NCBI RefSeq assembly: GCF_004331695.1
Contig: NZ_SJSL01000002.1
Location: 868,001-932,000 of the forward strand
Length of the DNA stretch: 64,000 bases
Reading direction: 5' to 3'
DNA from: Pedobacter psychroterrae
GTDB lineage: Bacteria; Bacteroidota; Bacteroidia; Sphingobacteriales; Sphingobacteriaceae
The notes beneath the pieces were generated by a model that saw only the letters and a list, made by a program, of their open reading frames with translations, did not search any database and was not told the DNA's origin. Numbering within the stretch: the stretch's first letter is position 1; each line of letters opens with the position of its first letter. This document shows positions 33,984 through 44,800 of the stretch, in pieces. Position numbers and translations under genes: made by a program.

Positions 33984-36704
33984 ATGGGAAATGAAATAAC
34001 GTATCCGTTGGAATTCAGCTACGCGCTAAACGTCGCTGAGGTATGCAAGGTACTTGACACCGACCAAACATCGGGAATTACAAATGCAGCAGCAGAAGAG
34101 CGGGCATTGAAATTTGGGTTAAATATTTATCAAAGCCAAAAGAAGAAAAGTATATGGATGATGCTTATCGGACAGTTTAAAAGCCCGATTGTGTATTTGT
34201 TGTTCGCCGCTGCCTCTGCTTCGTTGTATTTTGGAAATCCCATAGAAGCCATTTCGATCCTGGTGGTTATTTTACTAAATGCGCTCATCGGGTTTTTTAT
34301 GGAGCTACAGGCACGGACCTCCATGCGCGCACTGAAAAAAATGGACCAGATCTTTTCCAAGGTGATCCGGCATGGAAAGCTTAAAGAGTTGCCATCGGAA
34401 CAAATCGTTCCGGGGGACCTGATGGTACTGGAGGCCGGGGATATGATCGCTGCCGATGGGCGGATCGTTCAGTTCAATCAATTACAATGCGATGAATCTG
34501 CCCTTACCGGCGAATCTTTTCCTGTTATGAAGCAGCTCGAAGCTATCTCAGGAGAGGCAGTACTGGCGGATAGGATCAATATGGTATTCAAAGGAACTGC
34601 TGTAATGAACGGCAATGCTAAAGTAATGGTTACCGCTACTGCTGAAAATACGGAGCTGGGGAAAATTACCTCATTGGTGGATCACGCTCAGGTTACCACT
34701 ACGCCACTGGATCTAAAAATTAATCAATTAACTAAAAAGTTGATTTGGATCACTTTGATCATGACCGGGCTATTTTCGCTTTCGGCGGTGCTGGAAGGAA
34801 AATCCTGGTTAGTCATCCTGGAAACTTCAATTGCCCTGGCGGTCGCAGCTTTCCCCGAAGGCCTGCCTATTGTTGCTACCGTTGCTCTGGCTTATGGTAT
34901 GCTGCTTATGGCCCGGAAAAACGTTATTGTAAAAAAGCTCTCTGCGGTAGAAACTCTTGGCGGGGTAAACGTGATTTTAACCGATAAAACCGGGACATTA
35001 ACCGAGAATAAGATCTATGTGGAGCTACTTGGCTTTCCGGATGAAATTTTGCGGGTGAGCATTGAGCAAGGAGTATTGAAATACCTTAGCGGTTCTTCTC
35101 AAAGCAGCGAGGAGAATTTGCAAAAGCTGATCCTGGTTGGAACTTTATGTAATGATGCGTCTCTGGAAGATAAAAACAGCGGAAAGAAGGCTATTGGAGA
35201 TCCGGTGGAAGTGGCGTTACTTCATTTGACGGAGGCCACAGGCACCTCTTCGGCGCAGCTGATCGCTGCCTATCCAAGAATTGCTGAAACTGCTTTTAGC
35301 GCGGAAACTAAAATGATGGCTACACTAAACCAGCATAAAAATCTGAATTTTGTTGCTGCTAAAGGCGCTGTGGAAAGCATACTGGAAAAGTGTACACAAA
35401 TTCAATCCGGAAAAGAAACCCTGCCGTTAAGCGCTGATCAAAAGGCGGCTATTATTTTGGCTGCTGAAAAGATATCTGCGGACGGACTGCGTGTACTGGC
35501 TTTTGGATTTAGAGAAGCTCCCGGAATTTCAAAAGAGCACTATTTGGAAAAACTGGTGTATGCAGGCATGGTTGGCTTTTTAGATCCTGCAAGGCCTGCT
35601 GTTAAGGATGCCATTTCCACCTGCCGGTCGGCTGGAATTAAAACGGTGATGATTACCGGAGATCATCCCATGACCGCATTGAATATTGCGCTGAAAACCG
35701 GAATCGCTACTCAGCAGGATCAGGAAGTGATCAAGGGAGGTGAGTTGCCTGATATGGGTTCACTCAGCCAAACATGGCGTAAAAGAATCCTTTCGGCAGT
35801 GGTGTTTGCAAGGACCACACCTAAACAAAAACTGGAGATCGTTGAGGTCTATCAAAAGGCGGGTTATCTGGTTGCCATGACAGGAGATGGGGTTAATGAT
35901 GCGCCAGCGCTCAAACAGGCAGACATAGGTATTGCGATGGGATTAAGAGGTACCCAGGTGGCGAAGGAAGCGGCAAGCATTGTGCTCAAGGACGATTCAT
36001 TCATTTCGATAGCAAGGGCGGTCGCCCATGGCAGAGAAATATTCCAGAACATACAACGCTTTGTGATTTACCTGGTTTCCTGTAATCTGAGTGAAATTTT
36101 TATTGTGACACTTTTAAGTTTTCTGGCACCTCAGACGATATTACTTCCTTTGCAGATTCTTTTTCTGAATATGGTCACGGATGTCTTTCCTGCACTGGCG
36201 CTGGGGCTGGGAAAGGGGGATCCAACAGTGATGCAAAAGCCACCAAGAGACCCTAAGCTAGCTATCATTTCAAATAAAAACTGGCTCATCATCGTGCTGT
36301 ATGCCATGCTGATTACCGCTTCGGTAGTTTTAGCTGTATTCTATTGCAGTTCATTTGTTTCCCGTGATCCTGATATACTGAACAATGTTGCTTTCATCAC
36401 CCTGGCTTTTGCCCAGCTCTTTCATGTGTTTAATATGTCCTCTAATCATGCTGGGATATGGTCAAACGAGGTGACTAAAAACAGGTTTGTGTGGCTGGCA
36501 TTGTTGATATGCATCCTGCTGATCTTTTTGGTGTACTTATTTCCTCAGACACGTCTTGCCCTTGATTTGTCTGTGTTTTCTATAGATGCGTGGATGGTAG
36601 CTATTTCGGCAAGTTTGCTGCCCCTGATTCTAGTACAACTGTACAAGATCATTTGGGGAAAAGCAAATGGGAATTCCCTTCCCGGTAAGACTGGGTTGAT
36701 TTGA
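33984..36704 (+). CDS. P-type ATPase, type II (Ca2+/Mn2+ pump-like)
   Basis: A 906-residue inner-membrane cation pump. The actuator TGES motif is in LTGESFPV (about 176). TM4 carries AAFPEGLPIVATVALAYGM (about 290), where PEGLP is the Ca-ATPase ion-site motif. The phospho-Asp is D334 in LTDKTGTLTEN; the hinge is MTGDGVNDAPALKQADIG; TM6 contains NMVTDVFPALALG with the ion-site N/D. The PEGLP motif points to class IIA/IIB rather than heavy-metal P1B. Homologous pumps (CtpF) belong to the mycobacterial DosR regulon. Divergent from the kinase operon. Confidence 0.9.
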   Translation: MGNEITYPLEFSYALNVAEVCKVLDTDQTSGITNAAAEERALKFGLNIYQSQKKKSIWMMLIGQFKSPIVYLLFAAASASLYFGNPIEAISILVVILLNALIGFFMELQARTSMRALKKMDQIFSKVIRHGKLKELPSEQIVPGDLMVLEAGDMIAADGRIVQFNQLQCDESALTGESFPVMKQLEAISGEAVLADRINMVFKGTAVMNGNAKVMVTATAENTELGKITSLVDHAQVTTTPLDLKINQLTKKLIWITLIMTGLFSLSAVLEGKSWLVILETSIALAVAAFPEGLPIVATVALAYGMLLMARKNVIVKKLSAVETLGGVNVILTDKTGTLTENKIYVELLGFPDEILRVSIEQGVLKYLSGSSQSSEENLQKLILVGTLCNDASLEDKNSGKKAIGDPVEVALLHLTEATGTSSAQLIAAYPRIAETAFSAETKMMATLNQHKNLNFVAAKGAVESILEKCTQIQSGKETLPLSADQKAAIILAAEKISADGLRVLAFGFREAPGISKEHYLEKLVYAGMVGFLDPARPAVKDAISTCRSAGIKTVMITGDHPMTALNIALKTGIATQQDQEVIKGGELPDMGSLSQTWRKRILSAVVFARTTPKQKLEIVEVYQKAGYLVAMTGDGVNDAPALKQADIGIAMGLRGTQVAKEAASIVLKDDSFISIARAVAHGREIFQNIQRFVIYLVSCNLSEIFIVTLLSFLAPQTILLPLQILFLNMVTDVFPALALGLGKGDPTVMQKPPRDPKLAIISNKNWLIIVLYAMLITASVVLAVFYCSSFVSRDPDILNNVAFITLAFAQLFHVFNMSSNHAGIWSNEVTKNRFVWLALLICILLIFLVYLFPQTRLALDLSVFSIDAWMVAISASLLPLILVQLYKIIWGKANGNSLPGKTGLI

Positions 36705-36725
36705 TGATGAGTATCTGCTAAACAG

Positions 36726-36769
36726 ATGATTCCCGTCATTTCAGGTGCTGGTAATTACACAGACCTTTA
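36726..36769 (+). promoter_or_regulatory. FNR-type box plus -7 octamer
   Basis: Box ATGAT-TCCC-GTCAT (36726-36739), then exactly 22 bp, then octamer GACCTTTA (36762-36769). It serves the small-protein/SHOCT/aldehyde dehydrogenase/YoaK transcript that begins at 36815. Confidence 0.75.
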
Positions 36770-36814
36770 GGCTTTATCTACTTGAGGTATTCAAATGCAG
36801 TCCTCAATAATAAA

Positions 36815-37063
36815 ATGATCATCAATATGGCAAACCTAAGTGAAAGTGAAAATTCTTTATTTGAGAATCCTGGAAATGTTCCTTATCGGGACCAGATGAT
36901 CCAGTCTGATGAGAAGTTTAGTAAATGGGAACGTAAAAGTTTCTCTGAACGGCAGTCTGTATTCAAAAAGGTGACTAATCTTCGCGGGTATTCCGAAGAT
37001 CTGTTGTCAAATTGGATTAGTGAGCAAATGGACATCCTACTGGCTAAAAGTGTAATGGGCTGA
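36815..37063 (+). CDS. Small hypothetical protein
   Basis: An 82-residue (or 78, from ATG 36827) hydrophilic protein: acidic N terminus (MANLSESENSLFENPGNVPY), a Lys/Arg-rich middle (KWERKSFSERQSVFKKV) and a helical tail (LLSNWISEQMDILLAKSVM). No family recognised. The TTG start further upstream at 36782 is rejected because ATGs follow closely. First gene behind a box-octamer promoter. Confidence 0.6.
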   Translation: MIINMANLSESENSLFENPGNVPYRDQMIQSDEKFSKWERKSFSERQSVFKKVTNLRGYSEDLLSNWISEQMDILLAKSVMG

Positions 37064-37110
37064 AATAATCCTCATTTTAGGTTGAATTAAAATAACAAAA
37101 TAAATAAATC

Positions 37111-37332
37111 ATGTTTTATACAAATCATTTTTTTGGAATGGACATCATATGGTGGTTCATCTGGGTAGTCATATTGGTGTGGATATTTTTAGTGCCTTAT
37201 GATATTCCCGGACAGCGGAATAAGAAAGAGCGGCCACTGGATATTTTGCAGAAAAGATTTGCCAGGGGCGCGATTGATCTTAAGGAGTATCAGCGAAATA
37301 AAGCTGTTCTGGAAAATGATGCCGTTCACTAA
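37111..37332 (+). CDS. SHOCT-domain membrane protein
   Basis: A 73-residue protein with one TM helix (about 10-30, MDIIWWFIWVVILVWIFL) and a C-terminal SHOCT domain (RPLDILQKRFARGAIDLKEY, about 42-61). Short and typical of the family; precise role unknown. Lies between the small protein and the aldehyde dehydrogenase, same strand. Confidence 0.82.
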   Translation: MFYTNHFFGMDIIWWFIWVVILVWIFLVPYDIPGQRNKKERPLDILQKRFARGAIDLKEYQRNKAVLENDAVH

Positions 37333-37367
37333 GGACGGTTACAAAGTTTAAATAAATAACAAATATT

Positions 37368-38750
37368 ATGGCAATACAAACCATTAATCCTTTTAGTAAT
37401 GAGCTTATTAAAAGTTTTCAGGAAATGTCTCCGGAGGTAGTAGCGGTAGAAATTTCTATCGCTGATGAAACTTTTCAGAGCTGGCGTAAAACCAGTTTTC
37501 CTCGCCGGGCAGATCTTTTACATGGTATTGCGAAGTTAATGCGGAAGCAAACAGACGAGCTCGCTAAACTGATCACGCTGGAGATGGGCAAATTACTTGC
37601 TCAAAGCTACGCAGAGATTGCACTCAGCGCCGATATTATTGATTATTACGCCACAAATGGGGAATCGTTCCTGAGCGACCAAAAGCTGGAAACTGAATTT
37701 GGCGAAGCTTACATCAAGAGTACCCCAATTGGTGTACTGCTTGGGGTTGAGCCCTGGAATTTTCCTTTTTACCAGGTTGCCCGTTTTGCTGCGCCTAACA
37801 TTATGGCAGGCAATGTGGTGCTGGTTAAGCATGCTTCAAATGTTCCTCAGTGTGCACTGGCCATTCAGGAGCTGTTTGTACAGGCCGGGGCACCAAAGGG
37901 TCTATATACCAATTTATTTGTCAGCGGAAGCCGCATAGAACAGGTCATAGCCGATCCCAGAATTAAAGGTGTCGCCCTTACCGGGAGTGAAACCGCGGGC
38001 GCAAGTATTGCCGCTGCTGCCGGGAAACATTTGAAAAAGTCAGTGCTTGAACTTGGGGGAAGCGACGCCTTCATTGTTTTGGAAGACGCGGATATTGATA
38101 AAGCCGTTGATTGGGCTGTGGTCGGAAGGATGAACAATACGGGACAATGTTGTGTAGCCGCTAAGCGGATCATTGTACTGGAAGCAGTTGCGGACGAGTT
38201 TTTGGACAAGTTCAAGGCTAAACTGAGCGACCTTAAAGTTGGAGACCCAATGGATGAGGCGACTGAATTAGGACCTTTGAGCTCAGAAGGAGCAGTTATA
38301 CAGTTGATCGAACAGGTACAGCGTACGGTAAGGGCTGGCGCAAAGGTGTTGTTAGGGGGTAAACTAATTGACCGAAAAGGAGCATTTATTGAGGCTACCA
38401 TTTTAGGTGACATTAAACCGGGAATGGCTGCTTATCATGAAGAGTTATTCGGCCCCGTGGCCTCGTTTTACAGAGTAAAGAGCGAACAGGAGGCAATTGA
38501 CCTGGCCAATGACTCCCCTTTTGGTTTGGGTGGAAGTATATTCACCAATGATATCGAACGCGGAAAACGCCTGGCTGAAAAGATTGACACAGGCATGGTA
38601 TTTATCAACCATCCGACCTGGACGCAGCCGGACTTACCTTTTGGCGGAACAAAAGGGTCTGGATATGGAAGGGAATTGTCCAGTCTTGGCATACAGGAGT
38701 TTGTGAATAAAAAATTGATCAGGGTCAGTGAACTGACGGATCCATTTTAA
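37368..38750 (+). CDS. Aldehyde dehydrogenase (succinate semialdehyde dehydrogenase, Sad/YneI type)
   Basis: A 460-residue NAD(P)-dependent aldehyde dehydrogenase, close in length to E. coli Sad. Visible motifs: GVEPWNFPFYQ (near 127), LTGSETAGASI (near 203), the catalytic Glu in LELGGSDAFIV (near 227), the catalytic Cys in NTGQCCVAAKR (near 261) and FGGTKGSGYGREL at the C terminus. Likely oxidises succinate semialdehyde or related aldehydes. 12 bp before the YoaK gene. Confidence 0.88.
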   Translation: MAIQTINPFSNELIKSFQEMSPEVVAVEISIADETFQSWRKTSFPRRADLLHGIAKLMRKQTDELAKLITLEMGKLLAQSYAEIALSADIIDYYATNGESFLSDQKLETEFGEAYIKSTPIGVLLGVEPWNFPFYQVARFAAPNIMAGNVVLVKHASNVPQCALAIQELFVQAGAPKGLYTNLFVSGSRIEQVIADPRIKGVALTGSETAGASIAAAAGKHLKKSVLELGGSDAFIVLEDADIDKAVDWAVVGRMNNTGQCCVAAKRIIVLEAVADEFLDKFKAKLSDLKVGDPMDEATELGPLSSEGAVIQLIEQVQRTVRAGAKVLLGGKLIDRKGAFIEATILGDIKPGMAAYHEELFGPVASFYRVKSEQEAIDLANDSPFGLGGSIFTNDIERGKRLAEKIDTGMVFINHPTWTQPDLPFGGTKGSGYGRELSSLGIQEFVNKKLIRVSELTDPF

Positions 38751-38762
38751 AAAGGAGGGGAA

Positions 38763-39500
38763 ATGCTTAGACATTTTGGGACTAAAAGAACCTATGCGCA
38801 TAACCTCAGGCTGGCAGTTTTATTGTGTTTAACTGCCGGCTTTGTAAATGCCGCAGGGTTTTTAGGTTTTTCTACCCTCACCACTAATGTAACCGGTCAC
38901 GCCGCGTTATTTGCCGAGCGAATTGCCCAGCAGGATTGGGCTGATGCGGGAACAGTTGCCATCTGGATGCTCTTATTTCTTGCCGGCGCATTATGTTCAA
39001 GTTTGATCATTACCAGGATAGGTCACCATGCGCGCTTTTCTTTTGCCATTCCCATCCTTCTGGAGCTGGGTATTTTGATCTTTTGTGCCTTTTACGACAG
39101 CGGGAATAACCAGGTTTTCCCCAAGGGTTTTTTCATTGGCAGCCTTCTTTTTGCCATGGGCTTGCAGAATGCATTGGTTTCTGTTATATCTGGCTCGGTT
39201 GTAAGGACGACCCATTTGACCGGTACTTTCACGGACCTGGGAATCGAGCTCGCCCAATTAAAAACAGGGGATCAGGCCGGACAACAGGAGCTGCACTCTA
39301 AAATCAAATTGCGTGTATCGATCATCATCTTTTTTATGCTGGGCGCCCTATCAGGTGCTTACGCATTTAGTCAGTTAAGCTTCAGGGCATTTTTACTTCC
39401 ATGTTTTATGTTGTGTTTCACCCTGTTTTTTGACGTTTTTCGTTTGCATGTTAAACGGTATTATACGCATCTGGTTCATCGCAGTAAAAAGAACTATTGA
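38763..39500 (+). CDS. YoaK/DUF1275-family membrane protein
   Basis: A 245-residue inner-membrane protein with about six TM helices. Family hallmarks are [22 protein letters not shown] (near 25-46, summarised) and [17 protein letters not shown] (near 148). Function unknown for the family. The last 50 bp overlap the convergent isocitrate dehydrogenase gene. Confidence 0.85.
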   Translation: MLRHFGTKRTYAHNLRLAVLLCLTAGFVNAAGFLGFSTLTTNVTGHAALFAERIAQQDWADAGTVAIWMLLFLAGALCSSLIITRIGHHARFSFAIPILLELGILIFCAFYDSGNNQVFPKGFFIGSLLFAMGLQNALVSVISGSVVRTTHLTGTFTDLGIELAQLKTGDQAGQQELHSKIKLRVSIIIFFMLGALSGAYAFSQLSFRAFLLPCFMLCFTLFFDVFRLHVKRYYTHLVHRSKKNY

Positions 39501-40731
39501 GTCTGTGCTGGAGATTCTCATCCAGCGCGGCCAGGAATTCTTCCGTATATAAATAGTGTTTCCCATGCTCCACCCTATTCCCATGGATGCAAACAGCCAG
39601 ATCTTTAGTCATTTTTCCGTTTTCAACCGTTTCCACGCATACCTGTTCTAAAGCATGACAGAAACTGATCAGCTCCTGATTGCCGTCCAATACGCCGCGG
39701 AACGCCAGGCCTCTTGTCCAGGCGAAGATAGAAGCAATCGGATTTGTTGAGGTTGGCTTTCCCGCCTGATGGTCACGGTAATGGCGGGTTACTGTGCCAT
39801 GGGCGGCCTCAGCTTCCATCGTTTCTCCGTCAGGGGTAATCAGCACAGATGTCATCAGGCCTAATGAACCGAAACCCTGGGCTATGGTGTCAGACTGCAC
39901 ATCACCGTCATAGTTTTTACAGGCCCAGACAAAATTGCCGTTCCATTTTAATGCGGAAGCAACCATATCATCTATCAGGCGATGCTCGTAGGTAATCCCG
40001 GCTTCCATAAATTTAGTCTTGAAGTCACTTTCAAATATTTCCTGGAAGATGTCTTTGAAGCGGCCATCATACTTTTTAAGAATGGTATTTTTTGTGGACA
40101 AATACAGCGGCCATTTTTTTATTAGTGCCTGGTTAAAACAAGCATGAGCGAAACCACGAATGCTTTCATCGGTATTGTACATAGCCATTGCCACCCCATC
40201 ACCTTTGAAGTCATAGACCTCAAATGACTGAACCGGTCCCCCGTAATCAGGACTGAAAGTTAGCATAAGCCTGCCTTTTCCCTTGATTATCATGTCAGTA
40301 GCCTTATATTGGTCTCCGAAAGCATGTCGGCCGATACAAATCGGGGCAGTCCAGTTTGGGACAAGCCGTGGTATATTATGAATCAGAATGGGTTCTCGAA
40401 AAACAGTGCCATCCAGAATATTGCGTATGGTTCCATTTGGTGATTTCCACATTTGCAGGAGATTGAATTCTTTCACGCGCTGTTCATCTGGCGTAATGGT
40501 TGCGCACTTTATGCCAACATGATATTTCTTAATTGCTTCTGCAGCATCGATAGTTACCTGATCTGCAGTCAGGTCCCGGTGTGATATTCCTAGATCATAA
40601 TACTTGATGTCCAGTGTAAGATAAGGAAGAATCAGTTTGTCTTTGATGAACCTCCAGATGACACGCGTCATTTCATCGCCATCCATTTCAACAATGGGAT
40701 TTAGAACTTTTATTTTTTCTTTCTGTCTCAT
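39451..40731 (-). CDS. icd: NADP-dependent isocitrate dehydrogenase, eukaryote-like
   Basis: Oxidises isocitrate to 2-oxoglutarate with NADP+, the TCA-cycle step that makes NADPH. The 426 residues start at ATG 40731 ([20 protein letters not shown]); an upstream ATG at 40848 adds 39 residues unlike the family. Substrate motifs: [41 protein letters not shown] and [19 protein letters not shown], all of the IDH1/IDH2 homodimeric type. Its stop overlaps the YoaK gene end by 50 bp. NADPH supply fits a stress island. A CTGAT-TAGC-GTCAG sequence lies upstream (40766-40779). Confidence 0.92.
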   Translation of the reverse strand: MRQKEKIKVLNPIVEMDGDEMTRVIWRFIKDKLILPYLTLDIKYYDLGISHRDLTADQVTIDAAEAIKKYHVGIKCATITPDEQRVKEFNLLQMWKSPNGTIRNILDGTVFREPILIHNIPRLVPNWTAPICIGRHAFGDQYKATDMIIKGKGRLMLTFSPDYGGPVQSFEVYDFKGDGVAMAMYNTDESIRGFAHACFNQALIKKWPLYLSTKNTILKKYDGRFKDIFQEIFESDFKTKFMEAGITYEHRLIDDMVASALKWNGNFVWACKNYDGDVQSDTIAQGFGSLGLMTSVLITPDGETMEAEAAHGTVTRHYRDHQAGKPTSTNPIASIFAWTRGLAFRGVLDGNQELISFCHALEQVCVETVENGKMTKDLAVCIHGNRVEHGKHYLYTEEFLAALDENLQHRLNSSFYCDEPDAYNTV

Positions 40732-40809
40732 ATTAATAAGTGATGAAGTAATGGGATGCAAATTACTGATTAGCGTCAGCTGGGCTGATGACGAAAAACA
40801 TCTTGAAAT

Positions 40810-40853
40810 GTGATGCTGCTCAAGGAATTTATAAAGACCAATACCCAACTTTA
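40810..40853 (+). promoter_or_regulatory. FNR-type box plus -7 octamer before USP
   Basis: Box GTGAT-GCTG-CTCAA (40810-40823; imperfect right half) then 22 bp to octamer CAACTTTA (40846-40853); the USP ATG follows 19 bp later. A second, better palindrome CTGAT-TAGC-GTCAG (40766-40779) may serve the divergent icd gene. Confidence 0.65.
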
Positions 40854-40872
40854 TCAGCTCAATGGAAGGGAT

Positions 40873-41745
40873 ATGAAAAACTTACTGGTACTCACCGATT
40901 TCTCTAAGTCTGCAGCGCATGCGGCACGCTATGCCTATAGCCTGGCCAGGCAACTGAGGGCGGGTGTCACCTTATGCAATGTGGTTGTTGTTCCGGCAGA
41001 AGTTCCTCAGTCGGGTCTTTTAGTTTGGCCACTGGAAGAATCTGATGTTCTTTTAAGAGAAAGTGAGCAAGCGCTAGAAAAGCTAAAAACCCAGCTACAA
41101 AAATCAGATGAACCGGATGGAGTTAATCCCGCCATCATTGTGAATAGCTTTACCGGAGTTTTACAGGATCTTGTAGAGAATGTATCCGCAGAGAACCAGA
41201 TTGACTATATATTGATGGCTGCACATGGGCATGCAGGATTAAGCGGGCTCATGCTGGGGAATCACAGCAGGATTTTGATCGATGACATAGGCCCCCCGCT
41301 TTTTATTATCCCACCGGCAGCAAAAATAACTCCGATAAAAAAGATATACTTCGCTATGGACTTTATAGATCCTGACCAGGATTTGAAATTTGTCAGAATG
41401 CTCGTTGTGCTGGCGGCCTCACTCCAGGCGGAAATTTTTATCACACATGTTTACAAGGATAGTGTGAATAGCCAGGACGCTAAATCTGTTCAAAAACTCA
41501 TGCTGAACATTTCCTGTGAGAATGATTACCCCCTGATTCATTACAAGGCCATTGAAAATGTAAAGGAAAAGCAAGGGCTGGAGTGGCTAATGGTTCATGG
41601 AGATATGGACTTGCTGGTTATGGTTCACCATCCCCAAGGTTTCTTTGACAGATTAATAAAGGGCAGTCTGACCCAAAAGCTCGCGGAAGAACTAACAATT
41701 CCATTACTGATCTTTAAGAAAGAACCTGATTCACCACCAGTTTAA
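40873..41745 (+). CDS. Universal stress protein, two-domain (USP 1)
   Basis: A 290-residue tandem UspA protein. Domain 1 (about 1-145) starts [20 protein letters not shown] and ends with [20 protein letters not shown], an ATP-binding G-x2-G-x9-G-S/N-like loop. Domain 2 (about 155-290) is more divergent ([15 protein letters not shown] to PLLIFKK). ATG 40873 is preferred over 40810 by domain alignment and promoter. One of five USPs in the island. Confidence 0.9.
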   Translation: MKNLLVLTDFSKSAAHAARYAYSLARQLRAGVTLCNVVVVPAEVPQSGLLVWPLEESDVLLRESEQALEKLKTQLQKSDEPDGVNPAIIVNSFTGVLQDLVENVSAENQIDYILMAAHGHAGLSGLMLGNHSRILIDDIGPPLFIIPPAAKITPIKKIYFAMDFIDPDQDLKFVRMLVVLAASLQAEIFITHVYKDSVNSQDAKSVQKLMLNISCENDYPLIHYKAIENVKEKQGLEWLMVHGDMDLLVMVHHPQGFFDRLIKGSLTQKLAEELTIPLLIFKKEPDSPPV

Positions 41746-41890
41746 GAATTAAACCCTACCTTTAAGAAGCTTTAGCTTACTGGAACATTTCCTTTTTTTG
41801 ACCGTCATTTTTCTCCTTAGCGGTTGTCAAACCAGATTTAACACCATTCAAATCCATGAAAAATATAATTGCCAGTAACCATTTAGGGTT

Positions 41891-44800
41891 ATGAATGAAC
41901 CAGAATACATTATCGCGATCGGTGCTTCAGCCGGTGGCCTGGAAGAAATCAATTCTTTCTTTGATCATACCCCACTGGATGGTGTGTCTTATATTGTTGT
42001 CCAGCATCTTTCCGCTTCCTTTAAGAGTAGAATGGTTGAGGTACTGGCTAAACACAGCAAGCTGGTTGTAGAAGAAGCTACCGATGGCAAGCTCGTGGAG
42101 TGCAACCAGGTTTACCTTATTCCGCACGACAAATACATGACCATTGAAAACAACAGGTTGCATTTAAGAGATAAGGATAAAGCCAGTGGCGCGCACCTGA
42201 CCATCAACATATTTTTTAATTCTTTAGCCGCAGACAGCGGAAATAAAGCGATTGGCATCATTCTTTCCGGTTTAGGAAGCGACGGATCTGATGGTTTGGT
42301 TGCCATCAAAAATGCCGGTGGAATGGTAATGGCCCGGAATCCGGAAACCTCCGCTTTTCCCAGTATGCCATCTAAGGCCATCGCTACCGGAATGGTAGAT
42401 TTTGTATTGGAGCCCGCGGCAATGCCGGGAGCAATAGAAGATTATGTAAAACATGAGGGTGTTTTGCAGGCGGAGAGCCATAACGATGAAGTTAGCCTTA
42501 AAGCAATAGTGGAACTGATCAGGCAGCGTTCCCCTCTTGATTTTTCAGATTATAAATCCTCTACCATATTAAGGCGCACCAAAAGAAGGGCGGCTTACCA
42601 TGATTTTAAGACGCTCGCAAAATACCTGGAATTTTTAGAGTCCTCCCCGGAAGAAATTGAGTTGTTGTCAAAGGATTTTTTGATCAGTGTCACCTCTTTT
42701 TTTAGAGACACGGAAGCTTTTGAATACATACGGCATAATATATTGCCGGGAATCTTGAAAAAACTGGCTCCAAAGGAAGAACTGAAGATCTGGGTGGCGG
42801 GTTGCGCTACCGGTGAAGAGGTGTATTCCCTGGCTATGCTGATTGCCGAACAACTGACCAATGGACTCGAGCACACAGTGGTTAAAATATTTGCAACCGA
42901 TATTGACAGTGCTGCATTGGTTCATGCAGGAAAGGGCATCTACCAGCAAGAAACGATTAAGGATGTATCGCCCGAACGGCTAAAAAGGTATTTCATAAAA
43001 GAGGGGAATCAATACCGGATCAGTCCGGTTCTGCGCAAGATGGCCATTTTTGCGCAGCATGATCTGGTCAAAAACCCGCCGTATTGTAATATGCATTTTA
43101 TAAGCTGTCGCAACCTGCTGATTTACATGGCGCCTGTGCTGCAAAAAAAGATATTTTCAATGCTGTTGTTTGGGCTTAAAATGGATGGCTACTTGTTTTT
43201 AGGATCCAGTGAAAATCCCATGCCGATCATCCAGAACCTGGAAGTGGTGAACAAACAATACAAGCTGTATAAGAACATAAAGTCAAACCGGATTGTCAGC
43301 TTTGATGCTTTTTCAATGCCGGATTCACTTGAGGTCAGAAATAAACCTATCTATGCGGGCCAGGAGGAAGTGAACAACAATCCGCTACAATCACTCTCCG
43401 AGATGATGCATACCAGCCTGGCTAACGAGCAGGATTATCTGGTGGTTTGCGTGGATGAAAACAAAGAAGTAATAAAATCCTACGGAAATACCACAAAATA
43501 TTTGCTACCTAAACATTTTGAATCTAATCTTGAGCATTTATTGCCAAAAAAACTAAGCATGGCCTTCAATACCTTAAGCATTAAGGTACTCAAGACAAAT
43601 GAAAGAGAAAATCTGAACGGAATAAAAATAAAGCTGGCTGATTTAATCGTAAAAGTAAATATAACTGTTAGTCCTCTGGTTAGTAAGAGCAAACAGCAAA
43701 AACTGCTCATGGTGACTTTGACAACGGACAAGTCGTTTAAAGCCAGTGTTGAAGAAAGCGCTGATTTTGATGAGAAAGTCTTCCATGATGAGTATACCCT
43801 TAATCTGGAACAGGAACTAAACGAGGTAAAGGAGAAACTCAGTTCTGCTTATCAGCAGCTGGATGCTTCCAACGAAAATATGCAGTCCTTTAATGAGGAA
43901 ATGATCTCTGCCAACGAGGAAATGCAAAGCACAAACGAGGAAATGCAGTCTGTCAACGAAGAATTGGATACGATCAATTCAGAATACCAACTGAAAAACA
44001 AGGAGCTATTGGAGACCAATGATGATCTGAATAACTATTTCAGGAGCAATATCAACGGGCAGTTGTTTATCAATAATGAACTCCTTTTGATGAAGTTTTC
44101 GCCAGGCACGGTAAAACAGATCAACCTGCTTGAAACCGATATCGGCAGGCCGCTGAGTAACATTACGACCAATATAAAGTTTGAGACGATCATTGAAGAC
44201 ATAAAAAACGTGCTTCGCGAGGGAAGTGTCATTACCAAAGAGATCGAAACCAATAATGGAAAATGGTACCAGGTGATGACTATGCCGTATTTACGCCAAT
44301 CCGATCAAAAGAACAGCGGTGCGATCATTACTTTCAACGACATTACCGAACTCAAAAAGACCCAGCTGGAGCTTGATATCAGCAGTAAAATGCTTGGAAT
44401 GACCATAGATGCCGCGGAATTGGGTATATTCTCTATTCATGCAAGGACAAGGGAGTTTCAACCCTCAGCGCACTTTAAAACAATTTTTGGTTTCCATTCA
44501 ACCGAAGAGTTAAGCTATCAGGCAGTCATTGAGCGAATCGAGGAGGACTATCGGAAAATATTTTCTGACGCGATTGATAACAGCATAAACGAAGGTGATA
44601 AATGCGATTTAGAACTGCCTATAAGGGATTTTCATGATTCCCGCTTGCGCTGGGTAAGGATAATTGGGAATCTTTCCTACGATCATGAAAAAAGTCCGGC
44701 CTATTTCACCGGAGTGTTAAACGACATCACCGTCCATAAACAGGACGAACTCCGAAAAAATGACTTCATCGCAATGGTAAGCCATGACTTAAGGTCGCCC

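Noticed and set aside
37865..38413. 182-codon open frame opposite the aldehyde dehydrogenase
   Set aside because: Shadow of a motif-complete enzyme.
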